A DNA stretch of 64,000 bases from Tianweitania sp. UT-5YL-CI-8 (GCF_030010215.1 NZ_JASCRR010000004.1:364129-428128); one strand, 5' to 3'. Positions 51,757 through 58,464 are shown, counted from the first letter of the stretch. Made by a program: numbers and translations. Notes: generated by a model not told the origin, from the sequence alone.

Positions 51757-52035
51757 TTGCTCATGGATAGCGTTTGCAGAAAGGGAGAAACCGAAGTGGA
51801 CTGGAGCGATGACGTAGCGCGACTGACGGGAATCATTGACGCACGCAAAGCTCGTAGATTGGCCTCGGGGCGCCATAAGGCCCCGATTAAATTTGGATTG
51901 GACCGCGCCGCACCGGTCCATGGGCAGCCGAGACCCGTTGTCCTCGTATCGGGCTCGGCTGCCTCTCAGGTTCGATGGTTGGGCGCAAACGATAATCATG
52001 GCCGTAGCGGCTCCTGCATTGGAGCGCTGACATGA
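51757..52035 (+). CDS. possible small rightward gene
   Basis: A rightward frame of 92 codons in an otherwise unassigned 260-base gap. The plausible start is the GTG at 51796 after AAAGGGAG, giving MDWSDDVARLTGIIDARKAR. The C-terminal half looks less protein-like and overlaps a leftward gene by 40 bases. It could equally be spacer. Confidence 0.3.
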   Translation: MLMDSVCRKGETEVDWSDDVARLTGIIDARKARRLASGRHKAPIKFGLDRAAPVHGQPRPVVLVSGSAASQVRWLGANDNHGRSGSCIGALT

Positions 52036-52325
52036 TTGTCGTCGTTGTGATGGGCGACCGAGAGCGCTTGGGAGGGGGTAAGCAGGCTCTCGGTCTGACC
52101 GTCAGCGCGAGGGAGGACAGGCGCGACGGTGTTCAATTTATTGCGGAGGACGCGAACAGCGAGCATGACGCGCTGGGCCTTCATCCGATCCGTGAAGCAA
52201 CGGCAACCGCCGTTGGTGTGTTGGCCTTCTGGTTTCTTGATGAGGCATCCACCGTCGCCGCACGAACCAATAGAGTCCATGACGGCATCGAAACCGGCGA
52301 TTGCTGCTGTGATCTCGCTCATCAC
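51996..52325 (-). CDS. hypothetical phage protein with cysteine cluster
   Basis: A 109-residue protein. SCGDGGCLIKKPEGQHTNGG followed by CRC provides four cysteines and a His within 25 residues, so metal binding is possible. Resembles small proteins of rhizobial phages. Overlaps the small membrane gene by 4 bases. Confidence 0.55.
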   Translation of the reverse strand: MMSEITAAIAGFDAVMDSIGSCGDGGCLIKKPEGQHTNGGCRCFTDRMKAQRVMLAVRVLRNKLNTVAPVLPRADGQTESLLTPSQALSVAHHNDDNHVSAPMQEPLRP

Positions 52326-52480
52326 GCCACCTCGCGATAGAGCGCGACCGAGACGCCGGCCATGGCGAAAACCACGAACACGATGTTCAGAAGCGAAGGA
52401 TGAGACACATGATTAAGGGCGGAGAGTGCCAGGAGGCAGACAGATGCTACGCCGGTAAAGCGGGTGAGGTACTGGCTCAT
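52322..52480 (-). CDS. 52-residue membrane protein
   Basis: Starts MSQYLTRFTGVASVCLLALS from the ATG at 52480, with two hydrophobic helices (VASVCLLALSAL and LLNIVFVVFAMAGVSVALY). ATGA overlaps on both sides. Function unknown. Confidence 0.55.
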   Translation of the reverse strand: MSQYLTRFTGVASVCLLALSALNHVSHPSLLNIVFVVFAMAGVSVALYREVA

Positions 52481-53487
52481 GACGCGCTCCGTGGGGAGGC
52501 GGCGAGCAGCGCAGGCCAGATCAAGTTGAGATTTGCGAACCTGTCTAGGCCAAGTTCGTTGCACTTCTCGTCGTAGGTGATCCGCATGGCAAGTGTCGGC
52601 TCGACAGGCACAAGCGTGAAACCATCAGGCACGGATGCCTGCTCGGGAGCCGGAGTGGGTGGATGCGTCGAGTAGACAGCGACGGATGCCGTGCTGCACT
52701 TTTGGCGGTAAATTGTTGTGGAGGCCGTCTCATTTGCTTGAAAAAACTTGAAACCGGCTTCTGTGGCATACCCCACCGGCTCTGCCTGCTCGGGAACCGG
52801 GGCGGCCTCTAGCTCATCAAGGCGAGCGATAAGGAGACGAAGCGTATCGGGGTTGGCTGCCGCGATGAAGTCGGCAACCGTGCCAAAGTAGTGTTTATCG
52901 GCGGGAACGGCGGCAATGACTTGCCGCCCCATACCGTGTCCGTTGTCACCATAAACGGACCGGACATAACGCTCACCGAATACAGGCTTTTCATCAGCCT
53001 TCCACTGCCATTGGTCCCAATGTTTCGGTAGGCCGGCGAGGGCTGTCTTCAGGTCTGCAACGCGGGCAGGGAGGTCCTTTGCACGCTCGGCTGTGATGCC
53101 GGCAAACAGTTTATGGTGCTGAGGGAATGAGCGATGCCAGACGAGACCTAGTTGACGCATGAGGGCGTCGAACTGCTCACGTATCTCAGCAGGATCGGCT
53201 CCCGGCCAGTATTCCTCGATCTGGGCATCAGACAGCGGGTGGCGCACCGGCTCTGCCTGCTCGTTATGAGCGAGGGCGGCGCGGATGCGGGTCTCGTAGT
53301 CGGTCTGGGCGGAGGACCGTGCCGCCTCAAGCGTTTGATGCCGAGACATATAAACATGCGATCCGGATAGGAGAAACGGCGGCTTGCCCTTCAGCTCATC
53401 GGCTGATTGGACATCGACGCGATAATATCCGAAAGGCGTTTCTGCCCGGAAGGGGTTCCACTCAAGCGGCTTGATAGAGACGGTCAT
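52477..53487 (-). CDS. Ea22-like early phage protein
   Basis: A 336-residue mosaic protein. The N-terminal part (IKPLEWNPFRAETPFGYYRV) and the C-terminal part (VPDGFTLVPVEPTLAMRITY) are both typical of variable early proteins of temperate phages (Ea22/Ea8.5 group), with Glu/Pro-rich linkers between. Function unknown. Confidence 0.6.
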   Translation of the reverse strand: MTVSIKPLEWNPFRAETPFGYYRVDVQSADELKGKPPFLLSGSHVYMSRHQTLEAARSSAQTDYETRIRAALAHNEQAEPVRHPLSDAQIEEYWPGADPAEIREQFDALMRQLGLVWHRSFPQHHKLFAGITAERAKDLPARVADLKTALAGLPKHWDQWQWKADEKPVFGERYVRSVYGDNGHGMGRQVIAAVPADKHYFGTVADFIAAANPDTLRLLIARLDELEAAPVPEQAEPVGYATEAGFKFFQANETASTTIYRQKCSTASVAVYSTHPPTPAPEQASVPDGFTLVPVEPTLAMRITYDEKCNELGLDRFANLNLIWPALLAASPRSAS

Positions 53488-53981
53488 GGGCGGGGCTCCG
53501 AGACCGGAGGGAGGTCGGCCAGCTTCTCAATGCGGTCGAGACGGTCGCGGGTATCGCGGAGGAATCGCGCTACAGCCTCCTTCCGAACAGGCTCTGCGTG
53601 TTCTTCTGGGAGGGTCAAAAAATCCCCGGACCATCTAGCGGTGTTCCCAGCTAGGTATGCCAAAAGCTCTGCAAGTCTTGCGTTTGTCAGTTCGCTCACG
53701 ATGCCCTCCCCCCCTGCGAAAGGGCTCTCGGGCCACGGATACCAACCAACCGGAGGATGATCCTTGGAGAACATTTCCCAACGGCCCGAGCCGTCATTGG
53801 CCTTCTCATCGAGAAGCCATTTGCTCAGGTATCGCCGGCCTGTTTCGTCGGCCACGATGACGCGCTGATGCTCGTAGCGCTCAACCAAGATCGGATGACC
53901 GGCCCTGTCCTTGCGTCCACTGTCCAAGGTTTCCAAGCGGCCCTTGGGGGCCTCGTCCATGTTGAAGTTCAACTCGCTCAT
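53484..53981 (-). CDS. hypothetical early phage protein
   Basis: A 165-residue protein (MSELNFNMDEAPKGRLETLD...). WEMFSKDHPPVGWYPWPESP is a pattern seen in small phage proteins that end in a Trp/Pro-rich sheet. The C-terminus is a coiled helix. First gene after the Cro-like regulator, overlapping it by 4 bases. Confidence 0.55.
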   Translation of the reverse strand: MSELNFNMDEAPKGRLETLDSGRKDRAGHPILVERYEHQRVIVADETGRRYLSKWLLDEKANDGSGRWEMFSKDHPPVGWYPWPESPFAGGEGIVSELTNARLAELLAYLAGNTARWSGDFLTLPEEHAEPVRKEAVARFLRDTRDRLDRIEKLADLPPVSEPRP

Positions 53982-54235
53982 GCCTGCGCCCTCCGATCAG
54001 GACGAGCGGGTGTGCTTGTTCCAGTGGGGATGTCGATCAACGTGCCATCTTGTGTGAAGAAACTGGCCGGGGAAACCTTACCCCCCGTCACTTTGGTAAT
54101 GAGGTTCGCCAGATCGAGAGACGGCTTGGATACGCCGCGCTTGATCCGGTTGATCTGGGACTGCGACTTCCCCACCAGGCGCCCAAACGCCTCGTCGGTC
54201 AGTGCATTGTCGGAGAGGTACTTGGTCAGTTTCAT
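53978..54235 (-). CDS. Cro-like XRE regulator, head of the leftward early operon
   Basis: An 85-residue protein with a helix-turn-helix (LTDEAFGRLVGKSQSQINRI, then KRGVSKPSLDLANLITKVTG). It starts the leftward operon whose promoter holds operator O1. The start codon lies 6 bases after the -10 element, so the mRNA is probably leaderless. Role as Cro rather than repressor is inferred from operon position. Confidence 0.75.
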   Translation of the reverse strand: MKLTKYLSDNALTDEAFGRLVGKSQSQINRIKRGVSKPSLDLANLITKVTGGKVSPASFFTQDGTLIDIPTGTSTPARPDRRAQA

Positions 54236-54241
54236 GAAAGC

Positions 54242-54270
54242 AGTATATGCATCTCATGCATATTCATCAA
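54242..54270 (-). promoter_or_regulatory. leftward early promoter
   Basis: Read leftward: -35 TTGATG (54270-54265), exactly 17 bases, -10 TATACT (54247-54242). Transcription would begin at the A of the start codon at 54235. Operator O1 fills the spacer. Confidence 0.7.
54246..54262. promoter_or_regulatory. operator O1, TATGCAT-CTC-ATGCATA
   Basis: A perfect 7-bp inverted repeat with a 3-base centre, lying between the -35 and -10 of the leftward promoter. A bound repressor would block RNA polymerase. Confidence 0.75.
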
Positions 54271-54278
54271 GAGCATAT

Positions 54279-54295
54279 TATGCATCCGATGATTT
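54279..54295. promoter_or_regulatory. operator O2, imperfect copy of the same site
   Basis: TATGCAT-CCG-ATGATTT: left arm perfect, right arm partly matched. Centre 33 bases from O1. It abuts a weak -35 (TTTTCT, 54294-54299) of the rightward CI-like gene (-10 TAGAAT, 54317-54322), a layout that fits activation. Confidence 0.5.
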
Positions 54296-54328
54296 TTCTT
54301 CAGGGCGCACGCGAAATAGAATTGCTGC

Positions 54329-54748
54329 ATGGCACCAGTGAAGAAACCGACACGCGTCCGTCGCCCTGCATTCTTTCAAGAATGGCGAGAGCACTTTGGC
54401 TGGACGCAAGACGAAGCTGCCGAGAAGATTGGCGTCACGCAGTCCAAGCTTAGCCGGATCGAAGCAGGCAGAACCCCATACGATCAGGATTTTTTGGAGG
54501 ATGCTGCTAGGGCATACAAGACGACGCCTAGCGGCCTACTCGACCGACGCCCGGACATGGCGTCAGACGCCGAAGCACAACTCCGCTCGGCGCTACTGGC
54601 TTATGGAGTCGACCGGTCCAATCTCGGGTTGGCTGTCTCTTCCGTTAAGATATTTCTGGCTGGTTCCACCGAGCAACCATCACAAGACCCTCTTGATGAT
54701 CGATCCGAACCCGCCATTCCCCACCGTGCAAAAGAGCCATCGCGATAG
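54329..54748 (+). CDS. CI-like XRE repressor
   Basis: A 139-residue protein with a helix-turn-helix at residues about 20-60 (EHFGWTQDEAAEKIGVTQSK, LSRIEAGRTPYDQDFLEDAA). It lacks the C-terminal LexA/S24 peptidase domain of lambda CI, so RecA-stimulated self-cleavage is not expected and induction must work otherwise. Divergent from the Cro-like gene; its 3' 104 bases are overlapped antisense by the LexA-boxed operon. The ATG is 6 bases after a TAGAAT, so this mRNA may also be leaderless. Confidence 0.75.
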   Translation: MAPVKKPTRVRRPAFFQEWREHFGWTQDEAAEKIGVTQSKLSRIEAGRTPYDQDFLEDAARAYKTTPSGLLDRRPDMASDAEAQLRSALLAYGVDRSNLGLAVSSVKIFLAGSTEQPSQDPLDDRSEPAIPHRAKEPSR

Positions 54749-54878
54749 CAATCTCTGCTGTCTTTCGCTTGACGGCCATATGAGGATCAACCGGTGGCCC
54801 GGCGCCAGCCGCGTCACGTAGTCCGGCGACGATCTCCTCGTTCCGCGTGGCAAAGCGCGGTTTGTATTCGATAGCCAT
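54645..54878 (-). CDS. hypothetical protein, second gene of the LexA-boxed operon
   Basis: A 77-residue protein (MAIEYKPRFATRNEEIVAGL...) with a strong GGGGAGGGG before its ATG. TAEIAIAMALLHGGEWRVRI is a helix-strand pattern known from rhizobial phage proteins. Its last 104 bases are antisense to the end of the CI-like gene. Candidate antirepressor component. Confidence 0.6.
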   Translation of the reverse strand: MAIEYKPRFATRNEEIVAGLRDAAGAGPPVDPHMAVKRKTAEIAIAMALLHGGEWRVRIDHQEGLVMVARWNQPEIS

Positions 54879-54895
54879 AACCCGCCCCTCCCCGG

Positions 54896-55141
54896 TCAGA
54901 CACGCGGCATATCCATGATTTCTTCTGGCACGTCGCCATAGGCCGCGATCAGCCTGGCGTCTTCGAAATCGCCGGTTTTCTCGTTCCCCTCGCGCATGAA
55001 GGCGACGACCAGCGCCTTGTGAGCGGATAGACGTTCGGCCATTCGCCGCGCGTGATTGGTGTTCTGGGCTTGCTGTGGGCTGTCGGGCTGGAGCTTGCCC
55101 TTCTTGGCCTGAAAGGACTGAACTACGTACATGGCACTCAT
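54896..55141 (-). CDS. hypothetical protein, first gene of the LexA-boxed operon
   Basis: An 81-residue protein from the ATG at 55141 after AGGAGG (M4 is an alternative). MYVVQSFQAKKGKLQPDSP, NTNHARRMAERLSAHKALVV and ARLIAAYGDVPEEIMDM match a small family I associate with rhizobial phages. A TATAAT and a perfect LexA box precede it. Proposed to act in induction; no direct evidence. Confidence 0.65.
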   Translation of the reverse strand: MSAMYVVQSFQAKKGKLQPDSPQQAQNTNHARRMAERLSAHKALVVAFMREGNEKTGDFEDARLIAAYGDVPEEIMDMPRV

Positions 55142-55156
55142 ACTCGCCTCCTGTTT

Positions 55157-55171
55157 GTTCTTATTTTGTTC
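55157..55171. promoter_or_regulatory. LexA (SOS) box, GTTC-N7-GTTC
   Basis: GTTC-TTATTTT-GTTC lies between the -10 (55174-55179) and the start codon at 55141, where a bound LexA would stop transcription of the leftward two-gene operon. Confidence 0.75.
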
Positions 55172-55173
55172 TC

Positions 55174-55179
55174 ATTATA
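55174..55179 (-). promoter_or_regulatory. -10 element TATAAT of the LexA-boxed operon
   Basis: A perfect TATAAT read leftward. A TTGTCA stands 15 bases upstream, shorter than ideal, so the -35 is uncertain. Confidence 0.6.
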
Positions 55180-55284
55180 GGAAAGCATTCCTCCTGACAA
55201 TGAGTCGAGTCGGGCCGCTGGGGCTCCTGACAAGTACCTTCAGGAGCCTCTTGCGATTCTGTCGCAGGGCGGCTTAGATCGGGC

Positions 55285-55509
55285 ATGACCCCTACCCGCC
55301 TCCAAGAATGCCTTCGCGCCCTACGCTGGTCAGACGACACTCTGGCGGAAGCGTTCGGCTGCGATCCCGATCTTGTCGAGGCATGGATACTAGGCTTCGA
55401 GCCTATCCCATCGAAAGCAGCGGCATGGATCGAGACGCTTGCCCGCCTCCACGAGGCAGCGGAGCCGGAGAAGCCCAAGAGCCTCAAAGGGAAGTCCTAC
55501 AAGCCGTGA
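55285..55509 (+). CDS. small helix-turn-helix-like protein
   Basis: A 74-residue protein (MTPTRLQECLRALRWSDDTL). AEAFGCDPDLVEAWILGFEP resembles a helix-turn-helix of a family frequent in rhizobia, in which a short DNA-binding unit is followed by a Lys-rich tail. It overlaps the next gene in a GTGA. Confidence 0.6.
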   Translation: MTPTRLQECLRALRWSDDTLAEAFGCDPDLVEAWILGFEPIPSKAAAWIETLARLHEAAEPEKPKSLKGKSYKP

Positions 55510-55775
55510 CCGCCTCCCGCTTCGCCACCGAGCTTGAGGAAGCCGCTGACAGGATCGGCGATCTCGACCGAGCCGATCTAGCCGTAATGCTGCGACGGGC
55601 TGCTATACGCCTGCGGAACAAGCCAGAAGCGCCGTTACCGTTCACCGACGATCAGTTGCAGGTGTTGGACGAAAGCGCGAATGAGCTTGGCATCAGTCGC
55701 GGTGAGCTTCTATCGCGGATCGTTTCTGAATGGATCGGCGCCAATGTCTGGCGTCCGGTTGCCGGCGTCGATTGA
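55506..55775 (+). CDS. hypothetical protein with a possible ribbon-helix-helix end
   Basis: An 89-residue protein from the GTG at 55506 (MTASRFATELEEAADRIGDL). The C-terminal DESANELGISRGELLSRIVS resembles the helices of ribbon-helix-helix regulators. Coupled to the gene before it. Confidence 0.55.
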   Translation: MTASRFATELEEAADRIGDLDRADLAVMLRRAAIRLRNKPEAPLPFTDDQLQVLDESANELGISRGELLSRIVSEWIGANVWRPVAGVD

Positions 55776-55820
55776 CGACCACAGCGTCGACCATATTTTC
55801 TCACCCTCTTTAAATGTTTG

Positions 55821-55849
55821 TTGACGGAACTACGTAATACACGTAGTCG
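55821..55849 (+). promoter_or_regulatory. promoter with operator of the toxin-antitoxin pair
   Basis: -35 TTGACG (55821-55826), 17-base spacer, weak -10 TAGTCG (55844-55849). The perfect 7-bp inverted repeat ACTACGT-AATAC-ACGTAGT (55829-55847) covers the spacer and -10, a natural autoregulation site for the XRE antitoxin. Confidence 0.55.
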
Positions 55850-55855
55850 TTATGC

Positions 55856-56242
55856 ATGCAACACTGTGTGGCTGAAACTCATAACTTTCGCCGATCCGCC
55901 GCCGAGACGGGTATGACGGATGATGAAATTGTGCGCCTTAAAAACTTCCTTTCTGAGAAGCCAGATGCCGGCGATCTTATAAAAGGAACCGGAGGCGCGC
56001 GTAAATTTCGGTTCGCGAAACCTGGCAAGGGTAAGAGCGGAAGCTATCGTGTTGTCACCTATTATACGGCTGAAGACATCCCGGTCTTTCTAATGGATGT
56101 TTTCGCAAAAGGTGACCAAATCAACCTTTCCGCAAAGGAAAGAGTTGAACTGAAGAAGGAGTTGGAAACGTTCGCTCAGGAGTACAGAAACGGAATGAGC
56201 GAACGTGTTCGAGAATTGAAAAGATCGGAGAAGGCATCATGA
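55856..56242 (+). CDS. RelE/HigB-type toxin
   Basis: A 128-residue predicted ribosome-dependent mRNA interferase. EKPDAGDLIKGTGGARKFRF, KSGSYRVVTYYTAEDIPVFL and VFAKGDQINLSAKERVELKK follow the RelE-like (HigB-2/GraT) pattern. The true start may be the GTG of VAETHNF four codons on. It overlaps the antitoxin by 4 bases, in toxin-first order as in hig modules. Confidence 0.8.
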   Translation: MQHCVAETHNFRRSAAETGMTDDEIVRLKNFLSEKPDAGDLIKGTGGARKFRFAKPGKGKSGSYRVVTYYTAEDIPVFLMDVFAKGDQINLSAKERVELKKELETFAQEYRNGMSERVRELKRSEKAS

Positions 56243-56574
56243 GCAAATCTGGTAAAAGGCTTCTGGAAGCTGCTCGGGAAATGAGGGAGATTGCGCGCGG
56301 CGAGGCAGTGCCTGCGCACATTCATGTGCCGCCAGACGTGGATGTTCGAGCGATCAGGCGTTCGCTGGGCATGTCCCAAGATGCGTTTGCCACTGAGTTC
56401 GCCTTCAGCATCAACCAAATTCGCGATTGGGAACAGAACAGAACCCGCCCCCTCGATAGCAACCGCGCGTACCTAATGCTGATCGAGCGGCACCCTGATA
56501 CTGTGCGCCAGATGTTGGCTGAGGTTCGAGTGTTCGCCACTTCCGACGATGAGAAGGTGCGGCTCGCTATGTAG
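56239..56574 (+). CDS. HigA-like XRE antitoxin
   Basis: A 111-residue protein with a helix-turn-helix (AIRRSLGMSQDAFATEFAFS, INQIRDWEQNRTRPLDSNRA) after a 35-residue N-terminal toxin-binding region. Followed by a terminator. It makes a complete pair with the gene before it. Confidence 0.82.
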   Translation: MSKSGKRLLEAAREMREIARGEAVPAHIHVPPDVDVRAIRRSLGMSQDAFATEFAFSINQIRDWEQNRTRPLDSNRAYLMLIERHPDTVRQMLAEVRVFATSDDEKVRLAM

Positions 56575-56599
56575 GCGTCAAGACCTAGCATCTAGGCAA

Positions 56600-56625
56600 G
56601 CCCCGCTCCGGCGGGGTTTTTCTTT
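56600..56625 (+). terminator. terminator of the toxin-antitoxin operon
   Basis: CCCCGC-TCCG-GCGGGG followed by TTTTTCTTT, 26 bases after the antitoxin stop. Confidence 0.85.
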
Positions 56626-56733
56626 GGGCGGTCGGGCCGATTTCTCTCTGAGAGCCTTTTGAAATCGATCAGGCTCTAGAGCTATAGAACTCCACTGTTT
56701 ATCTGATCCTGACTGTTGGAAGCTTGTTGTGAC

Positions 56734-56789
56734 GGACATAGGAGGACTAAGCCCCGTGCCTTACGGCATCCGAGGTTAGCCCCCTGTCC
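56734..56789 (+). ncRNA. candidate structured RNA element
   Basis: A long, nearly unbroken stem: GGACA/TGTCC, GG/CC, GG/CC and CTAA/TTAG pair in order with only small bulges, enclosing an inner hairpin GTGCC-TTAC-GGCAT. Such folding is unlikely by chance in this gap. The sequence reads either way; strand is a guess from the downstream terminator. No known RNA family recognised. Confidence 0.45.
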
Positions 56790-57019
56790 ATTACGATCTT
56801 GACTGCCGGAGCCGCCCGCCGCTTAGGACGTGTTGGTCATGAACCAGTGCCAACACTCGACCGCTACTTCACGAGACCCTGAATAATCCCGGCGAACGCC
56901 CCTTCGGTCTTTCGGAGTGGGGCTTGTCTATGTTCGCACCCAGTGGTAGACATAAGTCTCCGCTTATAGAGACCCCGGGTCCGCCACCGTCTTCAACCAT
57001 CCGGCACCCGTATCAGAAA

Positions 57020-57049
57020 CCTCGGCCTAACCCGCCGGGGTTTTTGTTT
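57020..57049 (+). terminator. terminator ending the gene-poor region
   Basis: CCTCGGC / GCCGGGG stem (7 pairs, one G-T) with a 7-base loop, followed by TTTTTGTTT. There is no gene before it, which supports a rightward non-coding transcript. Confidence 0.65.
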
Positions 57050-57092
57050 GCGCCTATTGATTCGCACATCCTCAATCCTGTAGCAAGAAAAT

Positions 57093-57109
57093 TATGCATG
57101 ACATGCATT
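57093..57109. promoter_or_regulatory. operator O3, TATGCAT-GAC-ATGCATT
   Basis: Same palindrome as O1 with one arm base changed, just upstream of the -35 of the rightward early promoter. Confidence 0.7.
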
Positions 57110-57116
57110 TTCTCTG

Positions 57117-57145
57117 TTGACGTGATTATGCATGTGGTGCATATT
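57117..57145 (+). promoter_or_regulatory. rightward early promoter
   Basis: -35 TTGACG (57117-57122), 17-base spacer, -10 CATATT (57140-57145). Operator O4 covers the spacer and most of the -10. Transcribes the early operon that begins at 57309. Confidence 0.65.
57127..57143. promoter_or_regulatory. operator O4, TATGCAT-GTG-GTGCATA
   Basis: Six of seven arm positions are symmetric. Centre 34 bases from O3, almost the O1-O2 distance. Confidence 0.7.
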
Positions 57146-57308
57146 CTCCATACACCAGCCCAAGACGATCTGGGCGCAACCCGAACCGGGGGCAGCCATG
57201 TGAACCGCAGCGCGGGGCGCGCAAGCCCTTCCCACCGATTGACCTGGGCAAGTCGAGAAACTGCCCACTCAACAAGCCCGATGGGCGCAACGGAACGAGG
57301 AGAGAAAC

Positions 57309-58082
57309 GTGGCAACAGCAGCGCAGAAGACGGAATTGTTGGAGCAGGCCCGCGCACACTATGCGGCGGATATGCTGCTCAAGCAGACTTACGGCACACT
57401 TGACGACGATAACAACTTCAAGGGCTGCTCTGTCGGTTGCCACCTTCGTCACATCAAGCCCGATTTCGACAATTTGGCTCATGACTACGGCGACAAGCAT
57501 GCCATCGTCGCCCGTCACTACGGCTACCCTGAGTGGTTGGCTCTGCTGCAAGATACGGTATTCGAGGGTTTGCCGAACGGAGAAAGCGCCAGGTGGCACG
57601 TGCATCTTGCCGAGGTGCTTTCCGTCCTGCCTGACAATCACGACTGGCAGTCAACGCTGCACCGTGTTCACGCCGCCATCCTTCGCGTTTCGTACCGCAC
57701 ATCTGGTCCCGCACAGGCGGTAGTGCAGTCCGTAATTGACCTGCATGAGAGGGCAGCGCGCGGCGAAAGCATCGAAGGCGCCGCATGGTCCGCCGCAGAG
57801 TCCGCCGCAGAGTCCGCCGCATGGTCCGCCGCAGAGTCCGCCGCATGGTCCGCCGCATGGTCCGCCGCAGAGTCCGCCGCATGGTCCGCCGCATGGTCCG
57901 CCGCACGGTCCGCCGCATGGTCCGCCGCAGAGTCCGCCGCATGGTCCGCCGCATGGTCCGCCGCATGGTCCGCCGCACGGTCCGCCGCATGGTCCGCCGC
58001 AGAGTCCGCCGCACGGTCCGCCGCATTCCAGAAAATTCGGGATGCCATCCTCACGGCTATTCCAGAACCCGTCGCCGCCTAG
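57309..58082 (+). CDS. early phage protein with 20-copy AxSA tandem repeat
   Basis: A 257-residue protein starting at a GTG after GAGGAG. Residues 1-140 are a globular domain of unknown function with Cys/His-rich DNNFKGCSVGCHLRHIKPDF. Residues 159-238 are twenty 4-residue units A-(W/E/R)-S-A, then FQKIRDAILTAIPEP. The repeat predicts a long helix with W, E and R on alternating faces. The first gene of the rightward early operon; its product would be among the earliest made after induction. Confidence 0.7.
   Translation: MATAAQKTELLEQARAHYAADMLLKQTYGTLDDDNNFKGCSVGCHLRHIKPDFDNLAHDYGDKHAIVARHYGYPEWLALLQDTVFEGLPNGESARWHVHLAEVLSVLPDNHDWQSTLHRVHAAILRVSYRTSGPAQAVVQSVIDLHERAARGESIEGAAWSAAESAAESAAWSAAESAAWSAAWSAAESAAWSAAWSAARSAAWSAAESAAWSAAWSAAWSAARSAAWSAAESAARSAAFQKIRDAILTAIPEPVAA
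57783..58022 (+). repeat. 12-bp tandem repeat, 20 copies, inside the coding region
   Basis: Unit GCA-NGG/GAG-TCC-GCC; the variable codon is TGG, GAG or CGG. Length 240 bases exactly. Copy-number change would keep the frame. All six frames are open here, so alternative frames are artefacts. Confidence 0.9.
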
Positions 58083-58119
58083 CCCGCAACCCTGCACACG
58101 CCAAACCGAGGAGTGAGTG

Positions 58120-58464
58120 ATGAAGCAGAAGCATACGAAAGCGCCTTGGGTAGCGGTGAAGAACGACAAGGGTTGGCGCGTCGAAACGCTGCGACCCAAG
58201 ATCAGGAAGGTCGTGGCCTACCTCTATGGCAATCGCGCCGCGACGATTGCGGAAGCGGATGCCCACCTCATAGCCGCTGCGCCAGACCTACTTTCAGCGC
58301 TTAAGACCGTCACCTACTCCCTGATTGTTCGATCCAGCGACCGGCTGCTTGCAGAAGCAGTAGTTGCCAATGCGTGGTCGTGGCCCGATAGCGCACCGCA
58401 GTTTGTCCGCCCGGATGTAAGCTTTGCCATTTCGGCCATCGCCAAGGCGGAGGGCCGGTCATGA
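58120..58464 (+). CDS. hypothetical early phage protein
   Basis: A 114-residue protein (MKQKHTKAPWVAVKNDKGWR) with ATIAEADAHLIAAAPDLLSA, a pattern widespread in phage early proteins (HTKGPW...DAHLIAAAPELL type). The ATG follows GAGGAG. Function unknown. Overlaps the next gene by 4 bases. Confidence 0.7.
   Translation: MKQKHTKAPWVAVKNDKGWRVETLRPKIRKVVAYLYGNRAATIAEADAHLIAAAPDLLSALKTVTYSLIVRSSDRLLAEAVVANAWSWPDSAPQFVRPDVSFAISAIAKAEGRS

Larger units (their letters stand above)
56626..57092. other. gene-poor, hairpin-rich region upstream of the rightward early promoter
   Basis: No convincing coding frame. It holds AGAGCC/GGCTCT near 56660-56690, two similar words GATC(C/T)TGACTG (56704 and 56795), the folded element at 56734-56789, GTGTTGG/CCAACAC (56830-56856) and the terminator at 57020-57049. 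The layout suggests one or more small RNAs. Confidence 0.45.

Noticed and set aside
52032..52340. Rightward frame opposite the cysteine-cluster gene
   Set aside because: The leftward frame is joined to neighbours by a 4-base overlap and has the more protein-like sequence.
56935..57010. Second tRNA in the gene-poor region
   Set aside because: AGTGGTAGA resembles a D loop, but no matching T arm or acceptor stem follows.
57454..58199. Long open frames on all other frames across the tandem repeat
   Set aside because: The 12-bp GC-rich unit has no stop in any frame, so these frames follow from the repeat. Only the rightward frame has a ribosome site and a globular N-terminal domain.
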